64,000 bases of DNA from Amycolatopsis solani (GCF_033441515.1 NZ_JAWQJT010000001.1:3100001-3164000), one strand, 5' to 3'. Positions 18,322 to 26,762 are shown, counted from the stretch's first letter. Made by a program: numbers and translations. Notes: generated from the letters alone by a model not told the origin.

Positions 18322-19319
18322 TGGCGCACCAGCTGATCGACCTGGGCGCGCGGGCGCGACGGCGGACGCGACTGCGAGCGCTCACGGTCGGCGTGCTGCT
18401 CGCGCTCGTCGTCTCGGCGGCGTGGCCGATCGCCACCGCGCCCGGCGAGCGGACGTTGACCGCGTACTTCACCGCCGCGGTGGGCATCTACCCCAACTCC
18501 GACGTGCGCGTGCTCGGGGTCGCCATCGGCTCGGTGTCCAAAGTGGAACCGAACGGCACGGACGTCAAGGTGACGATGACGCTCAAGCCGGACGCGCAGC
18601 TGCCCGCGGACGCCGGTGCCGTCGTGATCACGCCGAGCCTGGTCGCCGACCGGTACGTGCAGATCACGCCCGTCTACCGCGGCGGGCCGCAGCTGCCCGA
18701 CGGCGCTTCGATCCCGCGTGAGCGCACCGCGACCCCGGTCGAGGTCGACGACCTGCTGCACAGCCTCAACCAGCTGATGTCCGCGCTGGGCCCGCAGGGG
18801 GCCAACAAGGACGGCGCCGTCAGCGAAGTGCTGACCAAGTCGGCCGAATACCTCAGCGGCAACGGGCAGACCATCGGCACGGCGATCAAGAACCTCGGCG
18901 AATTCGCCCGTGCCGCCAGCGATTCGAAGGACGACCTGTTCGGCTCGGTGGACCACATCAGCGAGTTCACCGCGATGCTCGCCGCCAACGACGGTCAGGT
19001 GAAGCAGGCGATCTCGCAGATCGCGTCGCTGAGCAAGGTGCTGGCCGACCAGCGCGACCAGTTCTCCGGTGCGCTGACCGAGCTGACCCAGGCGCTCAGC
19101 GTCGTGCAGGGGTTCATCAAGGACAACCGCGGCAAGGTGCGGTCCGATGTGGACAAGCTCGCCGACGTCACGAAGATCCTCGTGAACCAGAAGGATTCCC
19201 TCGCCGAAGCCCTGCAAGCGGCGCCGAACGCGCTGACGAACCTCCTGGGTGCCTACGACCAGGCGAACGGGACCATCGACGGCCGCGGCAACCTCCTCGA
19301 GTTCCCGGAGGGCAAATGA
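18321..19319 (+). CDS. mceD: MceD-type lipid-transfer subunit
   Basis: 332 residues: basic N-terminus (ARARRRTRLR), membrane helix (ALTVGVLLALVVSAAWPIAT), MCE domain (TAYFTAAVGIYPNSDVRVLGVAIGSV) and a helical, glutamine- and serine-rich region. ATG 18321 shares its A with the TGA of mceC (TGATG junction). No lipobox. Position and sequence correspond to MceD of canonical operons. Confidence 0.92.
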   Translation: MAHQLIDLGARARRRTRLRALTVGVLLALVVSAAWPIATAPGERTLTAYFTAAVGIYPNSDVRVLGVAIGSVSKVEPNGTDVKVTMTLKPDAQLPADAGAVVITPSLVADRYVQITPVYRGGPQLPDGASIPRERTATPVEVDDLLHSLNQLMSALGPQGANKDGAVSEVLTKSAEYLSGNGQTIGTAIKNLGEFARAASDSKDDLFGSVDHISEFTAMLAANDGQVKQAISQIASLSKVLADQRDQFSGALTELTQALSVVQGFIKDNRGKVRSDVDKLADVTKILVNQKDSLAEALQAAPNALTNLLGAYDQANGTIDGRGNLLEFPEGK

Positions 19320-20287
19320 AGTCCCTGGTCAAACTCGCTGCGGTGGTGACGCTCGCGCTGGTCACCACCGGCTGCGGGCGCGGGGTGAGCGTCTACGACA
19401 TCCCGCTGCCCGGCGGCGCCGCGCTCGGCGACCACCCGATCCACGTCACCGCGAGCTTCACCAACGTGCTCGACCTGGTGCCGCAGTCCGGCGTCAAGGT
19501 CAACGACGTCCCGGTCGGGCAGGTCGTCAAGGTCGAACTGGCGCCGGACGGGCACAGCGCGATCGTGGAGCTGCTCCTCAACGGTGACGTCGACCTGCCG
19601 GGCAACGCCGTCGCGCGGCTGCGGCAGGCCAGCATCCTCGGCGAGAAGTTCGTCGAGCTGGCCGCGCCGGACGTCGCGACGCCGTCCGGCCGGCTCCTCG
19701 ACGGCGCGACCATCCCACTGGACCAATCCACCCTGACACCCGAGATCGAGGAGGTCTTCGGGGCGCTGTCGCTGCTGCTCAACGGCGGCGGCGTGGCGCA
19801 GGTCCAGAACATCAGCCACCAGCTCAACGAAGCCCTCGGCGGCCGCGAAACCGCGGCCCGCAGCCTGCTGTCCAGTTTGGACACCTTCGTCAAGGGGCTC
19901 GACGAGCACCGCACCGAGATCACGCGCGCCATCGAGAGCGTCAACAAGCTCGCGCAGACGCTGAACGCGCACACCGACCAGATCACCACGACGTTGAACG
20001 GCCTCACACCCGGCATCGGCGTGCTCAACCAGCAGCGGGAGGCGCTGGTCGGGATGCTCAAGTCCCTCGACGGCCTCACCTCGGTCGCCGTCGACACGGT
20101 GAACAAGAGCAAGGACGACCTGGTCGCCGACCTCAAGGCGCTCGAACCGCTGTTGCGGCGGCTGGCCGACTCCGGCGACAAGCTGCCGAAGGCGATGGAG
20201 ATGATCTTCACCTTCCCGTTCCCGGACGCGGCGCTCGACACCATCCGCGGCGACTACCTCAACGGCTTCCTCAAGGTGGGTCACTGA
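19316..20287 (+). CDS. mceE: MceE-type lipoprotein (LprK-like)
   Basis: 323 residues. The signal sequence ends in a lipobox, LVTTGCG (Cys about residue 19), so the protein is lipid-anchored, as in MceE/LprK. The MCE domain follows (VTASFTNVLDLVPQSGVKVNDVPVGQV), then the helical tunnel-forming part. ATG 19316 overlaps mceD (ATGA). Having the single lipoprotein in fifth place fits the standard mceA-F order. Confidence 0.93.
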   Translation: MKSLVKLAAVVTLALVTTGCGRGVSVYDIPLPGGAALGDHPIHVTASFTNVLDLVPQSGVKVNDVPVGQVVKVELAPDGHSAIVELLLNGDVDLPGNAVARLRQASILGEKFVELAAPDVATPSGRLLDGATIPLDQSTLTPEIEEVFGALSLLLNGGGVAQVQNISHQLNEALGGRETAARSLLSSLDTFVKGLDEHRTEITRAIESVNKLAQTLNAHTDQITTTLNGLTPGIGVLNQQREALVGMLKSLDGLTSVAVDTVNKSKDDLVADLKALEPLLRRLADSGDKLPKAMEMIFTFPFPDAALDTIRGDYLNGFLKVGH

Positions 20288-21393
20288 TGCTGACCCGGTT
20301 CGTGCGCGTGCAGGTGACGATCTTCGTGGTCATCGCCGTCCTCGGCGTGGCCTACGTCGGCGCCACCTACGCCGGTCTCGACAAGGTGTTCTTCGACCGC
20401 GGCTACACGGTCAAGGCGCAGTTCCCGACCGGCGGCGGCATCTTCACCAACTCCGAGGTCACCTACCGCGGGGTGCCGATCGGCCGGGTCGGCGAGCTGC
20501 GCCTGACCCCGGCCGGGATGGAAGCCGACCTCGAGATCGACTCGGGCACCGCGCCGGTCCCGGCCGACACCGAGGCCGTCGTCGCGGACCGCTCGGCCGT
20601 CGGCGAGCAGTACGTCGACCTGCGCCCGCGCACCGACGGCGGGCCGAAGCTGCGGGACGGTTCGGTGATCACGCAGGCGGACACGAAGATCCCGCTGCCG
20701 GTCGACGTCGTCTTGTCGACAGTGGACACGTTCGCCAACTCGGTGCCGAAGCCCGCGCTGCGCACGGTCGTCGACGAGCTGTACCACGCGACCACCGACG
20801 CCGGCCCGGCGCTCGACCAGCTCGTCGGCCGCGGCATCGAGTTCGTGCAGGCGGCGAGCGCGCACGTGGCGCCGCTGACCCGGTTCGTCACCGACGCGCA
20901 CGTCGTGCTGGACACCCAGGTGCAGCAGGCCGGCGCGATCCGCGAGTTCGGGGCCAACGCGAAGCTCCTGGCGTCGACGTTGAAGCAGGCCGACGGCGAC
21001 CTGCGCACGCTCATCCCGGCGGTGCCCGCCGCGGCGAACGAAGTCGGCGCGCTGATCCGCGACTCGGGGCCGCAGCTCGGTGTGCTGCTGGCGAACCTGC
21101 TGACCACCGCGGACGTCCTGGAGAACCGGCGGGACGGGCTGCGGCAGCTGCTGATCACCGCACCGCGGGCCGTCGCCGCGGGCAGCGCGGTGATCCGGCC
21201 GGACGGCGCCCACTTCGGGCTGTCGCTGACCTTCTTCGACCCGCCGCCGTGCACGACCGGCTACTCGACGCCGTACCGCGACGGCCTGGACACCTCGACC
21301 CGCCCGCTGAACACGGCCGCGCGGTGCGCGTTGCCGAAGGGTGACCCGACGAACGTACGGGGTTCGCAGAACGCACCGGGAGGACGGCCGTGA
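20287..21393 (+). CDS. mceF: MceF-type lipid-transfer subunit
   Basis: 368 residues: N-terminal helix (VTIFVVIAVLGVAYVGATYAG), MCE domain (VKAQFPTGGGIFTNSEVTYRGVPIGRV), helical region, and a C-terminal segment with the PPPCTTGYSTPYRD pattern often found at the end of MceF proteins. TGATG junction with mceE. Last of the six Mce subunits; its stop overlaps the first Mce-associated gene (GTGA). Confidence 0.92.
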   Translation: MLTRFVRVQVTIFVVIAVLGVAYVGATYAGLDKVFFDRGYTVKAQFPTGGGIFTNSEVTYRGVPIGRVGELRLTPAGMEADLEIDSGTAPVPADTEAVVADRSAVGEQYVDLRPRTDGGPKLRDGSVITQADTKIPLPVDVVLSTVDTFANSVPKPALRTVVDELYHATTDAGPALDQLVGRGIEFVQAASAHVAPLTRFVTDAHVVLDTQVQQAGAIREFGANAKLLASTLKQADGDLRTLIPAVPAAANEVGALIRDSGPQLGVLLANLLTTADVLENRRDGLRQLLITAPRAVAAGSAVIRPDGAHFGLSLTFFDPPPCTTGYSTPYRDGLDTSTRPLNTAARCALPKGDPTNVRGSQNAPGGRP

Positions 21394-21887
21394 AGATCTT
21401 CTTGGTGGTGGCCACGGTTTTGGCGGCCGTCGCCGCCGGGTGGTCCGGGTTCACCTGGTGGCAGGCGGCGCACGACGACGGTGTCGCGCGCGCGGTCGTC
21501 CGCGAGGACGCGCTGGGCGCGGGCCGGGCCGCCGTCGCCGGGCTGACCACTTTGGACTACCGGCAGGCGGCGCCGGGGTACCAGCGCTGGCTCGACGTGT
21601 CGGGTGGCGCACTGCACGACGAGCTGGCGGCCGACCGGCAGGGGAGCCTCGACCGGATCGCGCAGGCGAAGACCGTCACCACCGGCAAGGTGACCGACGC
21701 GGCGGTGACCGAAGTGGACCCCGGCGCGGGCACGGCGAAGCTGATCGCGTCGGTGGAGCTGGTGGTGGCCCCCGAAGGCGGGGACGCCGTGACGAAACGC
21801 AACCGGTTCCAGGCCGAGCTGACCCGCGGGCCCGACGGCTGGCGGGTCACCGGGCTGGGCCAGGTCCCGACCGGGGAGACACCTTGA
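21390..21887 (+). CDS. Mce-associated membrane protein 1
   Basis: 165 residues: one N-terminal membrane helix (IFLVVATVLAAVAAGWSGF) followed by an extracytoplasmic alpha+beta domain ending GPDGWRVTGLGQVP. Small single-helix proteins with a terminal W+V(T/S) strand are usual downstream of mceF (Mas/Mam proteins) and are thought to stabilise or assemble the Mce complex. GTG 21390 overlaps the mceF stop. Assignment rests on architecture and position. Confidence 0.8.
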   Translation: MKIFLVVATVLAAVAAGWSGFTWWQAAHDDGVARAVVREDALGAGRAAVAGLTTLDYRQAAPGYQRWLDVSGGALHDELAADRQGSLDRIAQAKTVTTGKVTDAAVTEVDPGAGTAKLIASVELVVAPEGGDAVTKRNRFQAELTRGPDGWRVTGLGQVPTGETP

Positions 21888-22495
21888 CCCAGACCAAGAA
21901 ACGGACCGTGAAGGTGGCCGGCCGCCTGCACGAGGACCAAGACGGTCGTGAGTGGAAAGGAGGGTTAGAACCCGACTTATCACTCACGACCACGGGACCA
22001 CGGCGGCGGGTGTGGTGGGGGTGCCTGGTTGCCGCGGTGGTCATGGCGGGGCTCGCCGGGTGGTTCACCGTCGAGGCGCGGCAGACGAACGCCGTCGTCG
22101 CGCACAACCGTGCGCTGTCCGATGCCTCGGGTACCGCGGACGTCGCGAAGCAGATCAGCGCCGCGCTCGGCACAGTCTTCTCCTGCCGCTTCGACGACCC
22201 GGCGAAGAGCGAGCAGGCGGCGAAGGACGTCCTCACCGGTCCCGCACTGGCCCAGTACGACCAGCTCTTCGGCCAGGTGCGCAAGCTCGCCGCGGACCAG
22301 AAGCTGGTGGTCACCTCGACCGCCGTGACGTCCGGCGTGAAGCTCCTGGACGGCGACCGCGCGGCGCTGCTGGTGTTCCTCGACCAGACCGGGACGAGGG
22401 GCGACGGGCAGCGCAGCACCGGTGCCGCCCAGCTGAGCGTCACGGCCGAGCGCGCCGGCGGGAAGTGGCGCGTCACCGGGATGTCCGCCGCTTGA
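21884..22495 (+). CDS. Mce-associated membrane protein 2
   Basis: About 203 residues: a basic cytoplasmic tail, a helix (VWWGCLVAAVVMAGLAGWFTV), then a domain with RFDDPAKSEQAAKDVLTGPALAQYDQLF and the terminal GGKWRVTGMSA strand of Mce-associated proteins. The only start fully compatible with the preceding gene is TTG 21884 (TTGA overlap); GTG 21908 is an alternative. The tail is partly encoded by a 48-bp palindromic element (21944-21991) read through in frame as about 15 residues. The protein is presumably an accessory of the Mce complex. Confidence 0.75.
   Translation: MTQTKKRTVKVAGRLHEDQDGREWKGGLEPDLSLTTTGPRRRVWWGCLVAAVVMAGLAGWFTVEARQTNAVVAHNRALSDASGTADVAKQISAALGTVFSCRFDDPAKSEQAAKDVLTGPALAQYDQLFGQVRKLAADQKLVVTSTAVTSGVKLLDGDRAALLVFLDQTGTRGDGQRSTGAAQLSVTAERAGGKWRVTGMSAA
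21944..21991. repeat. Palindromic element inside a coding sequence
   Basis: Arms GGTCGTGAGTG (21944-21954) and CACTCACGACC (21981-21991) are exact inverted copies; the centre contains GGGTTAGAACCC (21962-21973). The same layout, including arm-to-arm length of 46 bp and the GGTTAGAACC core, recurs at 45661-45706. Here it lies in the reading frame of the second Mce-associated protein, upstream of its membrane helix. Confidence 0.85.
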
Positions 22496-22512
22496 GAAGG
22501 CACGAGGAACCG

Positions 22513-23787
22513 ATGCTCACGAGTTCTGAACGGGCCACGACGCTCGCCACGCTCCTGACGGCCCGCGCCGCGGCCGCGGGTCACGAGAGAGCGCTTTCGC
22601 GGTGGGACGGCGCCGAAGAGGTCACCGTGACCTGGGCTGAGCTGGACCGCCGGGTGACCGCCGTCGCCGCCGCCCTGCGCCGGGTCACCGAACCCCGGCA
22701 GCGCGCGGCGATCCTCGTCGCGGACCCGCTGGAGCACGTCGTCGCGTTCCTCGGCGTGCTCCGGGCCGGGCTGGTCGCGATCCCCGTCGGCGCCGACCGC
22801 GCTCGCGTCCTCGCGGACGAGGAACCGGCGATCGTGCTGGCGACGTCGGCCACGGTGGCCGGGACCCGGCTCTTCTTGTCCACTTTGGACACGATCGGGC
22901 ACCGCGTGCTCGCCGTGGACGCCGTTCCCGGCGCGCCGGATTTCCCCGAAGCCCCGGTGGCCGCCGAAGACGTGGCCTACCTGCAGTACCCGGGCGGGGT
23001 GATGGTGGCGCACGCGAACATCGTCGCCAACGCCCGGCAGGCGGCGCCGGTGCTGGGGCCGGGCACGCTGGTGAGCCGCTCGCCGGTCGGCGATCCCCTG
23101 GGCGTGCTGCTCGGGGTGGCGGTGCCGCTCGTGACGGGACGGCCCGTGGTGTTCGCCGAGCGGCCGGACTCGCTGGCGGGCCCGGTGACGACGCTCGTGA
23201 GCACCGCTGACCCCGAACTGGGCCGCCTTCGCGAGGCGTTCGGGCCGCTGCGGGTTTGCTACAGCGTGCCCGAGGCGACCGCATTGGTCGCTTGTGGACA
23301 CCCGGCGGGCCAGCGCGTGGCGATCGTCGATCCCGGCGGCAGGCGGCTGCCCGCGGGAGAGGCGGGCGAGATCTGGGTGAGCGGGCCGAACGTCGCCCGC
23401 GGCTACTGGAACCGGCCGGAGGAATCCGCCCGCGTGTTCTGCGCCCTCATCACCGGGGACGACGAGCCGCGGTGGTGGCTGCGGACCGGTGACCGCGGCC
23501 GCCTCGACGAGTCCGGCGAACTGACCGTCCTCGGCGAGGACCTCGTCGCCGGGCATCCCGCGCGAGACCTCGAAGCGACCACCGGGGAAGCGCACCCGGC
23601 GATCCGGGGCTCGACCGCGGTTGCCGTACGCGGCGAGCAGGCCGTCCTCGTCGTCGAGCTCGCGGCGGGCGTCGTGCCGCCGCGCGGTGAGGTCGAGCGG
23701 GCCGTGCGCGGTGCGCTGGCCGCGCGGTACGGGCTCACCCCGCGCCGGGTCGTCGTGCGCACCGCGGCCGCGGAAGGCCTGCGGTGA
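22513..23787 (+). CDS. Degenerate fatty-acyl-AMP-ligase-like protein lacking the phosphate-binding loop
   Basis: 424 residues resembling the FAAL branch of adenylate-forming enzymes: N-terminal VTWAELDRRVTAVAAAL, a later YSVPEAT segment (family YGxAEAT), and the RTGDRGRLDESGEL region (family TGD motif). The A3 phosphate loop is missing: where FAALs read LQYTSGST..PKGVxxxHxN, this protein reads LQYPGGVMVAHAN, a loss of about eight residues including the Thr/Ser/Gly and Lys. The C-terminal subdomain is shortened to about 100 residues and lacks the usual terminal Lys motif. ATG 22513 starts 17 bp after the Mce-associated gene. Probably not able to adenylate; possibly a lipid-binding or regulatory pseudoenzyme. 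Confidence 0.72.
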   Translation: MLTSSERATTLATLLTARAAAAGHERALSRWDGAEEVTVTWAELDRRVTAVAAALRRVTEPRQRAAILVADPLEHVVAFLGVLRAGLVAIPVGADRARVLADEEPAIVLATSATVAGTRLFLSTLDTIGHRVLAVDAVPGAPDFPEAPVAAEDVAYLQYPGGVMVAHANIVANARQAAPVLGPGTLVSRSPVGDPLGVLLGVAVPLVTGRPVVFAERPDSLAGPVTTLVSTADPELGRLREAFGPLRVCYSVPEATALVACGHPAGQRVAIVDPGGRRLPAGEAGEIWVSGPNVARGYWNRPEESARVFCALITGDDEPRWWLRTGDRGRLDESGELTVLGEDLVAGHPARDLEATTGEAHPAIRGSTAVAVRGEQAVLVVELAAGVVPPRGEVERAVRGALAARYGLTPRRVVVRTAAAEGLR

Positions 23788-24983
23788 CCGGGCCGGTGGA
23801 GGACGAACGCGCGGTGGCGGCGGACGTCCCGTTCGCCACCCGCGCGTTCGAGGTGATCTGGCCCGAAGCGCCGTTGCCGCCCGCTCCCCGGTGGCCACCG
23901 GGCTCGTGGCTGCTGCTCACCGACGAACACCCGGCCGCGCTCGGCCGGGCCGTGGCGCTCGCGCTGGCGCTGGCCGAGACCGGGGACGAAGCCCTTTCGC
24001 TGCCCCAAGACGACTTCGGTGAGCTGCCCGGGTTCCTGGCCGGCCGGCCGGTGCGCGGCGTCGTGTTCCTCACCGGGGCACCGCACGCCTACCACGACCC
24101 CGAAGACGCGCGCGAACTCCTGCGCACGGTCTCGTCGGTGGTCGCGCGGCTCGACCGCGGCGTCCGCTTCCACCTGGTGACGCAAGCCCGCGACGAGCCG
24201 GGGCTGGTGTTCCTGCGCGGGCTGATCCGGGTGCTCGCCTGTGAACGCCCGGATCTGCGGGCGAGCATCGTGGACTTCGACGCCCGGTCCGATGTGGACA
24301 CCCTCGCGCGGGAACTGCGGGCGGACGCGCCGGAGGACGAAGTGCGCTGGCGCCACGACGTCCGGTACGCGGCCCGGCTGACCCGCGTCGCGCCGGCCGC
24401 CGAAGTGCCGGCCGGGCCGGGTGCGTACGTGGTCACCGGCGGGTTCGGCTCGCTCGGACTGGCCACCGCGCGCTGGCTGGCGGACCACGGGGCCACCCGG
24501 ATCGTCCTTTCCGGACGCCGCGGCGGCGTGGCCGACCTCCCCGGGGTGGACGTCGTGGTCGTCGCCGGGGACCTCGCCGAGCCCGGCGTCGCGGACCGGT
24601 TGATCGCCGAAGCGACGGCGGGTGGCTTGGCGTTGCGGGGGATCGTGCACGCGGCCGGGGTGTTCACCGAGGACGCCGAAGCCGTGTGGCGGGCCAGGGT
24701 GCTGGGTACGCGGCGGCTGCACGAAGCGACCTCGGAGAGCCAGCCGGTCTGGTGGCTGCTGTGTTCGCCCGCCACCGCCCTGTTCGGGTCGCCGGGGCGG
24801 GTGGCCGGCGCGACGGCGGACGCGTGGCTGGACGCGTTCGCGGCCTGGCGGCGTTCCCGGGGCCTGCCCGCGGCGATCACCCGGGTCGGTGCCGGGCAGG
24901 TCTCGCCGGCGGTCTGGCGGCCGTACTTTTCGGCGGTGCTCGAGGAGTTCGTGCACCACGGGGAGGAGCCGGGGAGCCCTTAG
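23784..24983 (+). CDS. Ketoreductase-like pseudoenzyme (stand-alone PKS KR fold)
   Basis: 399 residues, with a structural subdomain followed by a Rossmann domain as in PKS ketoreductases. The NADPH motif GGFGSLG (from residue 219) is kept and VHAAGVF aligns with VHAAGV. All catalytic positions differ: the KVxGA Lys is Arg (RVLGTRRLH), the second Ser of SS is Pro (CSPATALFG), the YAAAN Tyr is Gly (residue 342, codon 24807-24809) and its Asn is Asp (GATAD). GTG 23784 overlaps the preceding stop (GTGA). With the adjacent AMP-ligase-like gene it forms a coupled pair at the end of the mce operon. Activity as a reductase is unlikely; it could bind NADPH or a partner. Confidence 0.75.
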   Translation: MTGPVEDERAVAADVPFATRAFEVIWPEAPLPPAPRWPPGSWLLLTDEHPAALGRAVALALALAETGDEALSLPQDDFGELPGFLAGRPVRGVVFLTGAPHAYHDPEDARELLRTVSSVVARLDRGVRFHLVTQARDEPGLVFLRGLIRVLACERPDLRASIVDFDARSDVDTLARELRADAPEDEVRWRHDVRYAARLTRVAPAAEVPAGPGAYVVTGGFGSLGLATARWLADHGATRIVLSGRRGGVADLPGVDVVVVAGDLAEPGVADRLIAEATAGGLALRGIVHAAGVFTEDAEAVWRARVLGTRRLHEATSESQPVWWLLCSPATALFGSPGRVAGATADAWLDAFAAWRRSRGLPAAITRVGAGQVSPAVWRPYFSAVLEEFVHHGEEPGSP

Positions 24984-25354
24984 GGCAGCCGGTCGGCCAG
25001 CAGGCCGCGGAAGTGCGGGCAGGTCATGATGTCGTCGTGCGGGCAGGGACCGCCGGCGAGCAGGTCGAGCGCGGCCTGCGTCCGGGCGAGCCGGGCTTCC
25101 AGCCGCCGCCGGTGCTCGGCCAGGAGTTCTTCGCGCGCCGGAGCGGATTTCGCCGCCAGCACCGCCCGGATGTCCGCCAGGCCCAGGCCGGCCTCCTTCG
25201 ACACCAGGATCGCCGCGACCCGGTGCTGGTCGGCGTCGGTGTAGCGGCGGCGGTTCCCGGCGCGCGCGGGAGCCAGCAGCCCCTCCGCCTCCCAATGGCG
25301 CAGCACGTGGGCCGGTACCCCGAACCGGGCCGCCACTTCGCCTATTGACTTCAT
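24980..25354 (-). CDS. MerR-family transcriptional regulator
   Basis: 124 residues: the N-terminal winged helix (SIGEVAARFGVPAHVLRHWEAEGLLAP...RRRYTDAD) is typical MerR, followed by a coiled-coil dimer helix and a C-terminal CPHDDIMTCPHF segment whose two Cys-Pro-His units may bind metal. ATG 25354 was chosen; upstream codons have no HTH similarity. The gene is divergent from the methyltransferase, with only about 20-30 bp between them, and its operator-like repeat overlaps its own start. Stops overlap by 4 bp with the converging KR-like gene. Confidence 0.88.
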   Translation of the reverse strand: MKSIGEVAARFGVPAHVLRHWEAEGLLAPARAGNRRRYTDADQHRVAAILVSKEAGLGLADIRAVLAAKSAPAREELLAEHRRRLEARLARTQAALDLLAGGPCPHDDIMTCPHFRGLLADRLP

Positions 25355-25376
25355 GCCGACATTAAGTCCCAAGATG
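25345..25376 (+). promoter_or_regulatory. Putative MerR-controlled promoter with inverted repeat
   Basis: TTGACT (25345-25350) and AAGATG (25371-25376) are separated by 20 bp, the long spacer typical of MerR-activated promoters, and the spacer contains GACTT...AAGTC (25347-25351 / 25364-25368). The expected transcription start would fall close to ATG 25383, so the methyltransferase mRNA may be leaderless. Arms are short, so this is tentative. Confidence 0.4.
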
Positions 25377-26066
25377 GCGGCCATGTCCACGTTGCTCGCT
25401 CTCCTGGATGCCTTCGACGACCGGCCCGCCGCCCGTGACCTGCGCGAACTCACCTACCGAGGCTTGGGCGCGACGGTGGTCGACGTCGGCTGCGGCGGCG
25501 GGCGCGCGGTCGGCGAGCTGGCCGCCCGCGGCGTCCGCGCCCTCGGCGTCGACCTGAACGCCGCCATGATCGAGGCCGCGGCCGAGCGGTGGCCCGCCGG
25601 CGAATTCCACGTCGCCGACGCGACTTCGCTGCCCCTCGACGACGGTTCGGTCACCGGCTACCGCGCCGACAAGGTGCTGCACACCCTCGCCGACCCCGGG
25701 CGGGCGGTCGCCGAAGCCCGCCGGGTGCTGGCGCCGGGCGGGCGCGCGGTGCTCACCGGGCAGGACTGGGACACCTTCGTCATCGACTCCGACGACCCGG
25801 CGCGCACCCGCGCGCTCGTCCACGCCCGCGCGGACCGGGTGCCGCACCCACGGATCGCCCGCCGTTACCGGAACCTCCTGCTGGACAACGGGTTCACCGG
25901 CGTCACGGTCGAGGTGCGCACGGCGGTCTGGACCGACGCAGCGGTGTTGCCGATCCTCGCCGACCTCGGCGGCGACGGCGCGTGGCTCGACGAGCAGAAG
26001 GCGAGGGCCCGCGACGACCGCCTGTTCGTGGCGGTCCCGTTCGTGGTGGCGGCCGGGATCCGCTGA
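25374..26066 (+). CDS. Class I SAM-dependent methyltransferase
   Basis: About 230 residues. SAM-binding motif I is VVDVGCGGGRAVGEL, motif II ends with GVDLN, and DATSLPLDDGSVTGYRADKVLHTLADP and RRVLAPGGRAVLTG are the later motifs of UbiE/Methyltransf_11 type enzymes. Two ATGs are possible, 25374 and 25383; the second fits a leaderless transcript from the promoter described. It is divergent from the MerR regulator, which probably controls it. The C-terminal part does not identify the methyl acceptor. Confidence 0.85.
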   Translation: MAAMSTLLALLDAFDDRPAARDLRELTYRGLGATVVDVGCGGGRAVGELAARGVRALGVDLNAAMIEAAAERWPAGEFHVADATSLPLDDGSVTGYRADKVLHTLADPGRAVAEARRVLAPGGRAVLTGQDWDTFVIDSDDPARTRALVHARADRVPHPRIARRYRNLLLDNGFTGVTVEVRTAVWTDAAVLPILADLGGDGAWLDEQKARARDDRLFVAVPFVVAAGIR

Positions 26067-26078
26067 CCGGAGACGGGC

Positions 26079-26645
26079 TCAGGCGCCGTAGCGGAGACCG
26101 TCGACGAGGACGGCGACCATGCGCCTGCCGTGCCCCGGCTCGCGGCCGGGTACGGGCTGGCACAACAACGCGATCGTGTACAGGAGGTCCTCGGCGCCGA
26201 GGTCGCCGCGGATCGCGCCGTCGGCGGCCGCCGCGTCGAGCAGGGCGGTGAGCGTGGGACCCAGCCGTTCCATGAAGTAGCCGGGCAGCCCCTCGAACGC
26301 CGGATCGCCCGAGTGCAGGGCCGAGGCGAGCCCGCGTTTGGTGCCGAGGAGCTCGACGAACCGGTCGATCCAGAGCGAAAGCGCCCGCTCCGGCGGGTGG
26401 GCGGCGCTCAGCTCCGGGCCGGCGTCGGCGACGGCGTCGATCCCGGTCCGCACGACGGCCTTCACCAGGTCCGAGCGCTGCGGGAAGTGCCGGTACAGCG
26501 TGCCGACGCCGACTCCGGCGAGGTCGGTGATCTCCTTGGCCGGGGCGTCCACGCCGGAGGTGGCGAAAACCGTCCGCGCCGCCTCGACCAGGGCCTCGAC
26601 GTTGCGCTGGGCGTCGGCACGCCGACGCCGGGTCTCCTGGGTCAC
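26079..26645 (-). CDS. TetR-family transcriptional repressor
   Basis: 188 residues. The N-terminal HTH reads NVEALVEAARTVFATSGVDAPAKEITDLAGVGVGTLYRHFPQRSDL, a standard TetR domain with a C-terminal ligand/dimer domain (SBP-like 'TetR_C' pattern). GTG 26645 is chosen because the TetR domain begins about 12 residues later and AGAGGGG lies upstream. It is divergent from the aldo-keto reductase, with palindromes in between, so it probably represses itself and that gene. It converges on the methyltransferase, 12 bp apart. Confidence 0.88.
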   Translation of the reverse strand: MTQETRRRRADAQRNVEALVEAARTVFATSGVDAPAKEITDLAGVGVGTLYRHFPQRSDLVKAVVRTGIDAVADAGPELSAAHPPERALSLWIDRFVELLGTKRGLASALHSGDPAFEGLPGYFMERLGPTLTALLDAAAADGAIRGDLGAEDLLYTIALLCQPVPGREPGHGRRMVAVLVDGLRYGA

Positions 26646-26668
26646 TTCGCCCCTCTCGGTTGCGTAAC

Positions 26669-26696
26669 CGGAAAGCCTTTCCGTATAGTTCCGGAA
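26669..26696. promoter_or_regulatory. Probable TetR operators between divergent genes
   Basis: CGGAAAG C CTTTCCG (26669-26683) is a perfect 7+1+7 palindrome and TTCCGGAA (26689-26696) follows six bases later. A third related half, GGAATAGCTTTCC, overlaps the second. They lie between the TetR gene start (26645) and the aldo-keto reductase start (26763), the normal place for autoregulatory TetR sites. Confidence 0.6.
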
Positions 26697-26762
26697 TAGC
26701 TTTCCACTTACGGCCAGCGTACGGCATCCGCGCCGGCCGGCACCTCGACGGGAAGAGAACCC

